DNA of 8,611 bases from positions 1 to 8,611 of the forward strand of contig DAOTUC010000055.1 in NCBI GenBank assembly GCA_034437315.1. Reading direction: 5' to 3'. The notes beneath the pieces are model-generated. The model was not told the DNA's origin. It made no database searches and saw nothing but the letters and a program-made list of their open reading frames with translations. Positions within the stretch are counted from its first letter, which is position 1, and each line of letters begins with the position of its first letter. Origin of the DNA: DSAR01 sp034437315. GTDB lineage: Bacteria > Chloroflexota > Anaerolineae > B4-G1. Of this stretch, positions 1-5,122 are shown in pieces. The position numbers and the translations under genes are program-made.

Positions 1-128
1 CAATCGTCATTAGAATTCGGAAGTCTCAAAAGGCGCATTGAACAGCCGATTTTGACGTGATAGTCAATCAACTTTGCCTCTGAGATACTCGACGGAAGAC
101 TTCCGAATTCTTAAGTGGAAAACTCCAG
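1..128. repeat. MITE-like element, copy 1 (left end cut by window)
   Basis: This segment matches 771-898 at 126 of 128 bases; the only differences are at 45 (G, versus A at 815) and 81 (T, versus C at 851). It carries an inner inverted repeat, GAATTCGGAAGTCT at 13-26 against AGACTTCCGAATTC at 97-110, a small hairpin TTGAC/GTCAA at 52-56/63-67, and the terminal word GTGGAAAACTCCAG at 115-128. By comparison with the complete copy, about 15 bases of the left end lie before the window. It has no coding capacity, which fits a non-autonomous mobile element; the mobile nature is inferred from structure and copy number. Confidence 0.8.
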
Positions 129-203
129 CAAATACGCACAAGGAAGCATATTTTTGCCATAATTAGCCTGCCTTGGCGGCGACTTGTAGATTGTTACAGC
201 CAG

Positions 204-217
204 GTGGAAAACTCCAG
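204..217. repeat. Solo copy of the element's terminal 14-mer
   Basis: GTGGAAAACTCCAG is identical to the right ends of both MITE-like copies (115-128 and 885-898), but here no recognisable element body accompanies it. The word contains a short dyad, TGGA-AAAC-TCCA. It lies 67 bases upstream of the arsR -35 box. It may be a relic end left by an excised or deleted element, or a protein-binding site that the element happens to carry. Confidence 0.6.
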
Positions 218-254
218 ATCTGTTGGGGCGTCTGTTTGATGATCACACAGAGCA

Positions 255-269
255 GCGGGGTTCCCCCGC
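255..269. other. Short GC-rich hairpin upstream of arsR promoter
   Basis: GCGGGG (255-260) and CCCCGC (264-269) form a perfect 6-bp stem around a TTC loop. There is no T run after it on the plus strand, so it is not a normal intrinsic terminator for rightward transcription. It sits 14 bases before the arsR -35 box. Its function is unknown. Confidence 0.35.
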
Positions 270-283
270 ACGTCACAGCAAAC

Positions 284-349
284 TTGACAAATGGATAAAA
301 GCTGATAAACTATATTCAGTTCGATATATATATTCGCGGATGCATATTG
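284..349 (+). promoter_or_regulatory. Promoter and probable operator region of arsR
   Basis: A consensus -35 box TTGACA lies at 284-289. The best-spaced -10 is TAAACT at 306-311 (16-bp spacer, 4 of 6 matches); TATATT at 311-316 looks better but has a 21-bp spacer. Downstream is an AT-rich alternating tract (TATATATA, about 325-332) running into ATTCGC (332-337) and ATGCATATTG (340-349). ArsR/SmtB repressors typically bind AT-rich dyads that overlap or follow their own promoter, so autoregulation here is likely but inferred. The ATTCGC...ATGCATATTG pair recurs at 730-749. Confidence 0.5.
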
Positions 350-353
350 TAGG

Positions 354-671
354 ATGAAACAATACCAAAACGCTTCAAAATTATTTAGCTTACTCTCACA
401 CACGCCCCGCCTGCATATCTTGGACGAATTGCGGCGAGGCGAGGCCTACGTTTGTCATCTGCAAGCCGTACTGGACCGCCCCCAGGCCTACGTCTCGCAA
501 CAGCTAAGCGTCTTGCGAGAGGCCGGGGTCGTGACGGATCGTCGAGAGGGGCTATTTGTGCACTATCGCCTGTCCGACTCACAGGTGGAGCGTCTGTTGG
601 AGCAAGCGCTGGGCCCCGCCGGTCAGCCAACGGCTGTCGCCGGGTGTCCATGCCCACTTTGCGAGTCGTGA
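354..671 (+). CDS. ArsR/SmtB-family metal(loid)-sensing transcriptional repressor
   Basis: This 105-residue protein has the usual ArsR/SmtB winged-helix length and layout. LFSLLSHTPRLHILDEL (about 10-26) is the family's N-terminal helix pair, and the recognition helix lies around PQAYVSQQLSVLREAGVV (43-60). The wing follows, with REGLFVHYRL at 64-73. Cys34 in YVCHL falls where E. coli ArsR has the second cysteine of its ELCVCDL motif. A second cluster, CPCPLC (98-103), lies at the extreme C-terminus. Together they form a plausible thiol site for As(III), Sb(III) or another soft metal; the ligand is inferred. The start at 354 has no strong Shine-Dalgarno sequence, but it gives the normal N-terminus. 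The gene stands alone, with its own promoter and terminator, between two mobile-element copies, and likely controls itself and perhaps the operon downstream. Confidence 0.88.
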   Translation: MKQYQNASKLFSLLSHTPRLHILDELRRGEAYVCHLQAVLDRPQAYVSQQLSVLREAGVVTDRREGLFVHYRLSDSQVERLLEQALGPAGQPTAVAGCPCPLCES

Positions 672-691
672 GCGAAAATCACCATCCGTAG

Positions 692-718
692 AACCGCTCA
701 ATTGCGGTTTTTCTTTTT
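692..718 (+). terminator. Intrinsic terminator of arsR
   Basis: AACCGC (692-697) and GCGGTT (704-709) form a perfect 6-bp stem around TCAATT, followed by a T-rich run through 718 broken by one C. It begins 20 bases after the arsR stop codon. It should separate arsR transcription from the operon that starts at 971. Confidence 0.8.
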
Positions 719-729
719 GGCGCGAGTAC

Positions 730-749
730 ATTCGCTTAAATGCATATTG
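730..749 (+). promoter_or_regulatory. Candidate second ArsR operator
   Basis: ATTCGC (730-735) followed by ATGCATATTG (740-749) repeats the words found just upstream of the arsR start (332-337 and 340-349), with a 4-base instead of a 2-base gap. It lies between the arsR terminator and the second mobile-element copy. It could be the ancestral operator of the downstream operon, now displaced by the element's insertion. This rests on a shared 16-base word pair only. Confidence 0.35.
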
Positions 750-755
750 ATAGAG

Positions 756-898
756 CTGGAGTTTTCCAGTCAATCGTCATTAGAATTCGGAAGTCTCAAA
801 AGGCGCATTGAACAACCGATTTTGACGTGATAGTCAATCAACTTTGCCTCCGAGATACTCGACGGAAGACTTCCGAATTCTTAAGTGGAAAACTCCAG
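756..898. mobile_element. MITE-like element, copy 2 (complete, 143 bp)
   Basis: The outer ends are CTGGAGTTTTCCA (756-768) and TGGAAAACTCCAG (886-898), a perfect 13-bp terminal inverted repeat. A second inverted repeat, GAATTCGGAAGTCT, lies at 783-796 with its complement at 867-880. A TTGAC/GTCAA hairpin (822-826/833-837) sits in the middle. There is no open reading frame, and I see no target-site duplication at the flanks. It is in the same orientation as copy 1 and lies in the upstream region of the operon. I do not recognise the parent transposase family from the ends. Confidence 0.75.
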
Positions 899-913
899 TT
901 CATAAGGTCAAGC

Positions 914-931
914 ATTCGCGAGGGGTAAAAT
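914..931 (+). promoter_or_regulatory. Weak candidate promoter of the main operon
   Basis: TAAAAT at 926-931 matches five of six bases of the -10 consensus and lies about 40 bases before the first gene. No good -35 box is found at normal spacing. ATTCGCG at 914-920 just upstream repeats the word at 332-338 in the arsR leader, so ArsR-type control or activation is possible. A simple GT-rich stretch (about 932-952) follows. Confidence 0.3.
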
Positions 932-970
932 TTGTGTGTTTGTGTGTGAGTGAGTGAAGAGGAGACTACT

Positions 971-1216
971 ATGGGCAAATCAGAAACGTTACAAGATCAA
1001 CCGGCGCAATGCACCTGTATAAAAGACGGTTTCGGCGCACTGCCGCCAGAGATGCGACCAAAGCCGAAGAAGAAGAGCAGCCTGCGCAAGGTCACTTGCC
1101 CTGGTTGCGGATTGGTCTACTCGACCAATCGGGAGACGGACCTGTGTATGGAGTGCGAGAAGAAACAACGTCAAGGTGGATTGTCTGAAGGAGCCGTCGA
1201 TGAACAAAATGCATGA
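971..1216 (+). CDS. Small zinc-ribbon protein of unknown function
   Basis: This 81-residue hydrophilic protein contains CPGC (43-46) and CMEC (59-62), spaced as in a zinc ribbon, plus an N-terminal CTC (Cys14, Cys16). A basic linker, PKPKKKSS, precedes the ribbon. The ATG at 971 is preferred over a GTG at 950 because GAAGAGGAG at 955-963 is correctly placed for it. The gene overlaps the lpd start by 17 bases, so the two are very likely translated together. I do not recognise a named family. A metal-binding accessory or a small regulatory or adaptor protein would fit the context. Confidence 0.7.
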   Translation: MGKSETLQDQPAQCTCIKDGFGALPPEMRPKPKKKSSLRKVTCPGCGLVYSTNRETDLCMECEKKQRQGGLSEGAVDEQNA

Positions 1217-2606
1217 TGTCGCAATCCTCGGCGCAGGACCCGGCGGCTACGTCGCTGCATTGCGAGCGGCCCAACTTGGCGCCGACGTGGCCCTGGTGGA
1301 AAAAGAGCGCGTGGGCGGGACATGCCTCAACGTCGGCTGCATCCCCACCAAGGCCCTGACCACGGCGACCGATCTGCTGATCGAAGCCCGACGCGGCGCG
1401 GATTTTGGGCTCATCATCCCCGAGGCCCGGCCCGACCTATCGGCGTTGATGGCCTACAAGCAAGAAACCGTGGATAATCTGGTGGGCGGCGTGGAGCGGC
1501 TGTTGGAGGAGCGCGGGGTGACGCTGATACGCGGCGCGGGTCGCCTGGCTGCGCCGGATACGTTGCAGGTGACCGATCGGGATGGCGGGACGACGAGTGC
1601 CTCGGCCAAACACGTGATCCTGGCCCCCGGCTCCGTGACCGCGCGCCCCCCCATTCCGGGGCTGGATCTGCCAGGGGTGATGACGAGCACCGAGGCCCTG
1701 ACCATCGCCAGCCTCCCAGAGCGCCTGGTCGTCGTCGGTGGGGGCGTGATCGGACTGGAATTCGCCTCTATCTACGAGGCGCTGGGCAGCCGGGTGACGA
1801 TCCTGGAGATGATGTCGACGCTGTTGCCTGGTCTGATCGGTAAGCGCTTCGCCAAGCGACTGGCGATCACGCTTCACCGGCGCGGGATGGATATCCAGAC
1901 CGGGGCCACGGTGCAGAGGATTGAGGCCATTGATGACGGCCTGCGCGTCGTCTTCGAGGGCCGCCGGGGCGAGGAAACGGTCGAAGGTGAGCGCGTGCTG
2001 GTCGCTGTGGGACGCTGGCCTAACACCGCAAACCTGGGCCTGGAGGAGGCCGGCGTGGAGATGAACGGCCGCGTCATCGCCGTGGATGAACGCTTGCAGA
2101 CCAGCGTGGCGAACGTATGGGCTGTCGGCGACGCCGTCAAAGGCCCGATGTTGGCTCACAAGGCCATGGTAGACGGACGGGTGGCCGCGGAGAATGCCAC
2201 GGGCGGGGACCTCGCCGTCGACTACGGCGCAGTGCCGGACGTGATATGGACCCACCCGGAGGTGGTCAGCGTCGGTCTGACGCAGGACGAGGCGCGTGAA
2301 CAGGGAATTGCCTTCAAAGTGACCAAGTTCCCCTTCTCCGCCACGCCCAAGGCCCAAATTCTGGGCCAGACCGAGGGATTGATCCAATTGGTGTGTATGG
2401 AACAGAGCGGGCGCGTGCTGGGCGTTCACATGATGGGGCCGCACGTGACCGACTTGATCGCCGAGGGCGCGCTGGCGGTGCAGATGGGCCTGACAGCCGA
2501 CGATCTGGCCTGGACCACCCACGCTCATCCCACGCTGCCGGAGGCGATGCTGGAGGCCGCCCTGGGTTTCCGGGATGCGACGATTCATCATCATACGCGA
2601 CGATAG
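1200..2606 (+). CDS. lpdA: Dihydrolipoamide dehydrogenase (FAD/NAD disulfide oxidoreductase)
   Basis: At 468 residues this is a full-length member of the class I pyridine nucleotide-disulfide reductases. It oxidises dihydrolipoyl groups with NAD+, or runs in reverse to reduce them. Visible landmarks are the FAD-binding GAGPGG (11-16), the redox pair GGTCLNVGCIPTK (Cys42, Cys47), the NAD-binding GGGVIGLEFA in mid-protein, VWAVGDA before the dimer domain, and the catalytic HPTLPE (His443, Glu448) near the C-terminus. It lacks the C-terminal vicinal cysteines of mercuric reductase, so MerA is unlikely. The ATG at 1200 is chosen over an upstream GTG (1176) because GAAGGAG (1187-1193) sits 6 bases before it. 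The next gene encodes its probable substrate, a lipoyl protein. No 2-oxoacid dehydrogenase subunits or glycine decarboxylase lie nearby. Confidence 0.93.
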   Translation: MNKMHDVAILGAGPGGYVAALRAAQLGADVALVEKERVGGTCLNVGCIPTKALTTATDLLIEARRGADFGLIIPEARPDLSALMAYKQETVDNLVGGVERLLEERGVTLIRGAGRLAAPDTLQVTDRDGGTTSASAKHVILAPGSVTARPPIPGLDLPGVMTSTEALTIASLPERLVVVGGGVIGLEFASIYEALGSRVTILEMMSTLLPGLIGKRFAKRLAITLHRRGMDIQTGATVQRIEAIDDGLRVVFEGRRGEETVEGERVLVAVGRWPNTANLGLEEAGVEMNGRVIAVDERLQTSVANVWAVGDAVKGPMLAHKAMVDGRVAAENATGGDLAVDYGAVPDVIWTHPEVVSVGLTQDEAREQGIAFKVTKFPFSATPKAQILGQTEGLIQLVCMEQSGRVLGVHMMGPHVTDLIAEGALAVQMGLTADDLAWTTHAHPTLPEAMLEAALGFRDATIHHHTRR

Positions 2607-2653
2607 GCAAGACCCTAAAGGTTTCCGGATTATATGATGCATAGGAGGTTAAA

Positions 2654-3106
2654 ATGACAGACGTATTGGAATTTACACTGGACAAGTTTCGCTTCGAGGT
2701 GCCCACCGATCGCTATTACAGCGATGAGGGGTTGTGGGTTCTCCCCGAGGGGGAAAATCGTGTGCGGATCGGCCTTTCCGATTTCGTGCAGCAGCGCAGC
2801 GGCGACGTGGCCTTCGCCGAGATCAAGCCGGAGGGGACGGCTCTTGAGCCCGGCGACGAGGTGACCGTGATCGAGACCATCAAGGTCGATATCTACTTCG
2901 TCTCGCCGGTCGCAGGCCAGGTCTTGGAGGTCAACCCGGAGATGGACATGGCGCCGGAGGCGATCAACCAGGATCCCTACGGCGAGGGCTGGCTGGCCGT
3001 GCTTGAGGCCGATGACTGGGAGGCCGCCCGCGAGCGCTTGCTCGATCCGGAGGCCTACTTCGAGATCATGAAGGAAGAGGCGGAGGAGGAGGCCAAGAAA
3101 CTATGA
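2654..3106 (+). CDS. GcvH-like lipoyl carrier protein
   Basis: This 150-residue protein has the glycine cleavage H-protein fold. The lipoyl hairpin ETIKVD places the modified lysine at Lys77, followed by SPVAGQVLEVNPEM (84-97) and the H-protein signature NQDPYGEGWLAVLE (105-118). The site differs from the ESVKA common in true GcvH. The C-terminus is extended by a charged helix rich in Glu and Lys (about 126-150). A perfect AGGAGGT (2643-2649) precedes the ATG. Its position between lpd and two cysteine-rich proteins, with no gcvT or gcvP here, suggests a carrier dedicated to another pathway, as with the lipoate-binding proteins of sulfur-oxidising sHdr systems. That parallel is inference. Lipoylation must come from enzymes encoded elsewhere. 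Confidence 0.88.
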   Translation: MTDVLEFTLDKFRFEVPTDRYYSDEGLWVLPEGENRVRIGLSDFVQQRSGDVAFAEIKPEGTALEPGDEVTVIETIKVDIYFVSPVAGQVLEVNPEMDMAPEAINQDPYGEGWLAVLEADDWEAARERLLDPEAYFEIMKEEAEEEAKKL

Positions 3107-3531
3107 GTGACGAGGCGCGCAAAGTGATGCTGGTCCCATGCAGCGGGCTGGGCAAGACGCTGGGCACGGTCAGCCGCGAGGCGGCCTACGAGGTGCTGGA
3201 GGACCTGCGGCCCGAAGAGACCGGGTTAGCGCCGCTTTCCCTGCTGGTGCTGGGCGACGAGGAGACCCGCGCCGCGCTGGCGGATAATCCGGCGGTGACC
3301 ATCGACGGCTGCAAACTGGCCTGCGCCACCAAGATGGTGGAGGAGAGCGGCGGGACCGTGGCGCGCGATTTCGCCGTGCTCGACGCCTACCGCCGCCATC
3401 GCGAGTTCAAGCCGCGCGGCATCGCCGAACTGAACGAGGGCGGGAAGAGACTGGCCCACGCCCTGGCGCAGGAGATCGCGGAAACCGTGGACGATTTGTC
3501 GAAGGACGAGGAGGATACACAAGATGCCTGA
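3103..3531 (+). CDS. DGC-domain putative zinc-binding protein (first copy)
   Basis: This 142-residue protein resembles the DGC-domain family of putative zinc-binding proteins. It has an N-terminal strand ending in PCSG (Cys13) and the diagnostic DGCKLAC (68-74, Cys70 and Cys74). The cysteine that often sits in the central strand of this family is absent: the LAPLSLLVLG segment carries none. The C-terminal third is a charged helix. Its ATG overlaps the stop of the lipoyl-protein gene by 4 bases (ATGA), and the purine run GGAGGAGGAGG at 3082-3092 supplies the ribosome site. The biochemical role of the family is not settled; three thiols suit metal or persulfide binding. It is a divergent paralogue of the next gene. 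Confidence 0.75.
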   Translation: MSDEARKVMLVPCSGLGKTLGTVSREAAYEVLEDLRPEETGLAPLSLLVLGDEETRAALADNPAVTIDGCKLACATKMVEESGGTVARDFAVLDAYRRHREFKPRGIAELNEGGKRLAHALAQEIAETVDDLSKDEEDTQDA

Positions 3532-4255
3532 TCTACCGCAGAAAAAAGTCGGTATTGTGGCCTGCTCCGGTGAGGAGATGGCGGAGGGTACCATCACCCG
3601 CCTGGCGGCGTTGAAAGCGTTGGAGCAGTTGCGCTCCGACGACACGGTGACCATCTGCCTGCCGCTCTTCCTGTCCGGCGGCGAGCAGGACCGGGCCTTC
3701 GCCCGCTTCTATCCCACCATCGCCGTGGACGGCTGCGAGAAGCGCTGCGCCGCCCGCGGCACTGCCATGTACTCCGGCGAGCCGGCGGCCGAGATCGTGG
3801 TCACTGATCTCGTAGAAGAGGACGGCGACCTCGGAAGCGGCCGGCGGTTGAGTGTCGAGGGGATGGAGGTCGTGGACGCCGTGGCGGAACGGATCGCCCA
3901 GACGGCGGACGAGCTACTGGGCGTAAAGTGGGATCGGCGACGGGGTCAGCCCGCCGAGGAGGCGCGGGTAGAAGCGGCGGAAGAACAAGAAATTGAAGAT
4001 AGAGTCGCCACCTGCGCCTGTGGTTCCGGCATCCCCATCCAGAAAGTGCAGGTGAACGGGAAAGAGGTCATCTTCATCGCCCTGCCGCTCATCTTCGAGC
4101 AATTTCATCAGCAGGGCAAGCCGCCCGAGGATGGCGCCGCCGATGAATTGATGGAGACAGTCAAGATATACACGCCGATCCCGGAAGGGGAAGAAAAGGC
4201 CTACCGGGAAGCTGTGCTGCGCGAATACGCTGCATTTTGCGAGGAGGAAAACTGA
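3524..4255 (+). CDS. DGC-domain protein with C-terminal CxCGSG extension (second copy)
   Basis: This 243-residue protein has two parts. Residues 1-132 are a DGC domain with all expected cysteines: ACSG (Cys14), TICLP (Cys45), VDGCEKRC (Cys71, Cys75). After a Glu-rich linker (about 144-159) comes an extra module beginning TCACGSG (Cys164, Cys166). It continues with VNGKEVIFIALPLIFEQF and an acidic, helical tail containing VKIYTPIP and ending with Cys239. I do not recognise a name for this module; it looks like a small compact alpha/beta metal- or thiol-handling domain. The gene overlaps the previous one by 8 bases, with GAGGAGGA (3508-3515) as ribosome site, and is followed by OsmC with a 1-base overlap. 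Tight coupling implies the products act together. Confidence 0.75.
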   Translation: MPDLPQKKVGIVACSGEEMAEGTITRLAALKALEQLRSDDTVTICLPLFLSGGEQDRAFARFYPTIAVDGCEKRCAARGTAMYSGEPAAEIVVTDLVEEDGDLGSGRRLSVEGMEVVDAVAERIAQTADELLGVKWDRRRGQPAEEARVEAAEEQEIEDRVATCACGSGIPIQKVQVNGKEVIFIALPLIFEQFHQQGKPPEDGAADELMETVKIYTPIPEGEEKAYREAVLREYAAFCEEEN

Positions 4256-4704
4256 TGGCGGAAACTCATATGTATCACACCACCGTCGAATGGACGGGCG
4301 AGCACTGGGGCTACATCGAGATGGGCAACGGGCCGGAGATGAAGTTCTCCGCGCCGCCCGACGCGGAGGGGCACGCCGGCGTGTTCACGCCGGAGGACGC
4401 CTTCGTGGCTGCGGTCAACACCTGCATCATGATGATGTTCATCTGGGCCACGGAGCGCTTCAAACTGGATCTGCAATCCTATACCTGCCGCGCGGAGGGT
4501 ACAAAACTGATCGAGCTAGACCGCACGGAGATTTTCACCGACGTCAAACTCTGGCCGCAGATCGTGATCGCGGCCGGTGACGAGGACGCGGAGCGGGTCG
4601 AGGCCCGCACACATCGGGCGCTCAAGTCGGCGGAGAAGTACAGCCTGGTGGCCAACTCGGTCAAGTCGGAGATTGCGATTGAGCCGACGATCAAGATCGT
4701 GTAG
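4255..4704 (+). CDS. OsmC-family protein, atypical cysteine pattern
   Basis: This 149-residue protein matches OsmC/Ohr-like proteins in size and order: an N-terminal strand region, the helix FVAAVNTCIMMMFIWATE with Cys57, the middle strands, and the closing KYSLVANSVKSEI segment. In peroxidatic OsmC and Ohr proteins a second cysteine occupies the last segment (the C of motifs such as CPxxNS); here it is Ser130. A different cysteine, Cys78, lies in the strand SYTC. It is therefore doubtful that it works as a standard organic hydroperoxide reductase. In classical members the reductant is a lipoyl protein with Lpd, which matches the two genes upstream well. The start at 4255 shares one base with the previous stop (TGATG), with GAGGAGG at 4241-4247. 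Confidence 0.82.
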   Translation: MAETHMYHTTVEWTGEHWGYIEMGNGPEMKFSAPPDAEGHAGVFTPEDAFVAAVNTCIMMMFIWATERFKLDLQSYTCRAEGTKLIELDRTEIFTDVKLWPQIVIAAGDEDAERVEARTHRALKSAEKYSLVANSVKSEIAIEPTIKIV

Positions 4705-4708
4705 GATG

Positions 4709-4729
4709 AAGGTTCAAGGTTGAAGGTTG
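4709..4729. repeat. Three tandem heptamers AAGGTTS
   Basis: AAGGTTC, AAGGTTG and AAGGTTG follow one another directly in the 62-base gap between the OsmC and thioredoxin genes. It is a short simple repeat that may vary in copy number by slippage. It overlaps the candidate -35 box of the next promoter. Confidence 0.6.
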
Positions 4730-4755
4730 AAAGCCTGTATAAACGAGTATAGAAT
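4727..4755 (+). promoter_or_regulatory. Candidate internal promoter before the thioredoxin gene
   Basis: TTGAAA (4727-4732) and TAGAAT (4750-4755) are each one base from consensus with an ideal 17-bp spacer. Transcription from this -10 would leave a leader of only about 5 bases. An alternative -10, TATAAA at 4738-4743, would keep the ribosome site but lacks a good -35. It may allow the thioredoxin and permease to be expressed apart from the upstream genes. Confidence 0.35.
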
Positions 4756-4766
4756 AGAGAGGAAAA

Positions 4767-5042
4767 ATGACACTCAACATTAAAATTCTGGGGCCCGGAT
4801 GTCCCAACTGTCAGCGAGTCGAGCAGAACGCGGTGGAGGCGCTGGAAGTGCTGGGCGAGGAATCGCCCGACCTGGAAGCGACCGTCCAGCACGTGACGCA
4901 GATGAATGAGATTATGGAATATCCCATTCTGGCGACGCCGGGCCTGGTGGTGAATGAGGAGGTCGTGTGCGCCGGGCGCATCCCGAGGGTAGAGGAAGTG
5001 ACCAAATGGCTGCGGGATGCGTTGGATAGCCAAGCCGAATGA
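4767..5042 (+). CDS. Small CPNC thioredoxin-like protein (redox-active disulfide protein 2 type)
   Basis: This 91-residue protein is the minimal thioredoxin fold found in archaea and some bacteria. It has strand IKILGPG, active site CPNC (Cys12-Cys15), the cis-proline TP at 57-58 (ATPGLVVNEEVV), and a final helix VTKWLRDAL. A third cysteine (Cys68) lies in EVVCAGR. It is cytoplasmic, with no signal peptide. GAGAGGA (4757-4763) precedes the ATG. This type of gene is often found beside DUF318-type permeases, as here, where it may deliver or reduce the transported species; that role is inferred. It lies 80 bases upstream of the permease, separated by a structured leader. Confidence 0.88.
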   Translation: MTLNIKILGPGCPNCQRVEQNAVEALEVLGEESPDLEATVQHVTQMNEIMEYPILATPGLVVNEEVVCAGRIPRVEEVTKWLRDALDSQAE

Positions 5043-5052
5043 CGGCGCGGTA

Positions 5053-5111
5053 TAGCCTCCTGACGCCATTGGATGGCGCTTCAAAGTGTCACTGATGGTG
5101 GCAGGAGGCTA
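5053..5111 (+). promoter_or_regulatory. Structured leader, possible RNA switch, before the permease
   Basis: TAGCCTCCTG (5053-5062) is perfectly complementary to CAGGAGGCTA (5102-5111), and the 3' arm contains the Shine-Dalgarno-like AGGAGG. Inside, CGCCAT (5064-5069) pairs perfectly with ATGGCG (5073-5078) across a TGG loop. The same CGCCAT can instead pair with ATGGTG (5095-5100) with one G-U, which lengthens the outer stem to 17 positions with one mismatch. A small AGTG/CACT hairpin lies at 5085-5093. The two folds exclude each other. No T run follows, so simple termination is less likely. It matches no riboswitch class I recognise; a REP-like palindromic element is the alternative. Confidence 0.5.
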
Positions 5112-5122
5112 GCGCTCTTCTT

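Noticed and set aside
194..403. Minus-strand 69-codon open frame across the arsR promoter
   Set aside because: It overlaps the promoter and the arsR start, has no ribosome site I can identify, and its product resembles nothing known.
1..898. CRISPR array
   Set aside because: There are only two 128-base copies 770 bp apart with a gene between them and internal inverted repeats; no short, regularly spaced repeats.
1..898. Classical composite transposon
   Set aside because: Neither copy encodes a transposase and no target-site duplication is visible, so only a MITE-like pair can be claimed.
1200..2606. Mercuric reductase (MerA)
   Set aside because: The C-terminal vicinal cysteine pair and the N-terminal heavy-metal domain are both missing; the HPTLPE and GGTCLNVGCIPTK motifs are those of dihydrolipoamide dehydrogenase.
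1437..2642. Long minus-strand open frame (401 codons) opposite lpd
   Set aside because: It is a mirror of a well-supported Lpd gene in high-GC DNA. It has low-complexity His/Arg/Gln-rich composition and no recognisable domain.
2654..3106. Part of a glycine cleavage operon
   Set aside because: No aminomethyltransferase or glycine decarboxylase gene is present in 8.6 kb; the neighbours are cysteine-rich DGC and OsmC proteins.
5053..5111. Intrinsic terminator of the upstream operon
   Set aside because: The stem is strong, but GCGCTCTTCTT rather than a T run follows, and the 3' arm carries AGGAGG just before a gene. It remains a weaker alternative.
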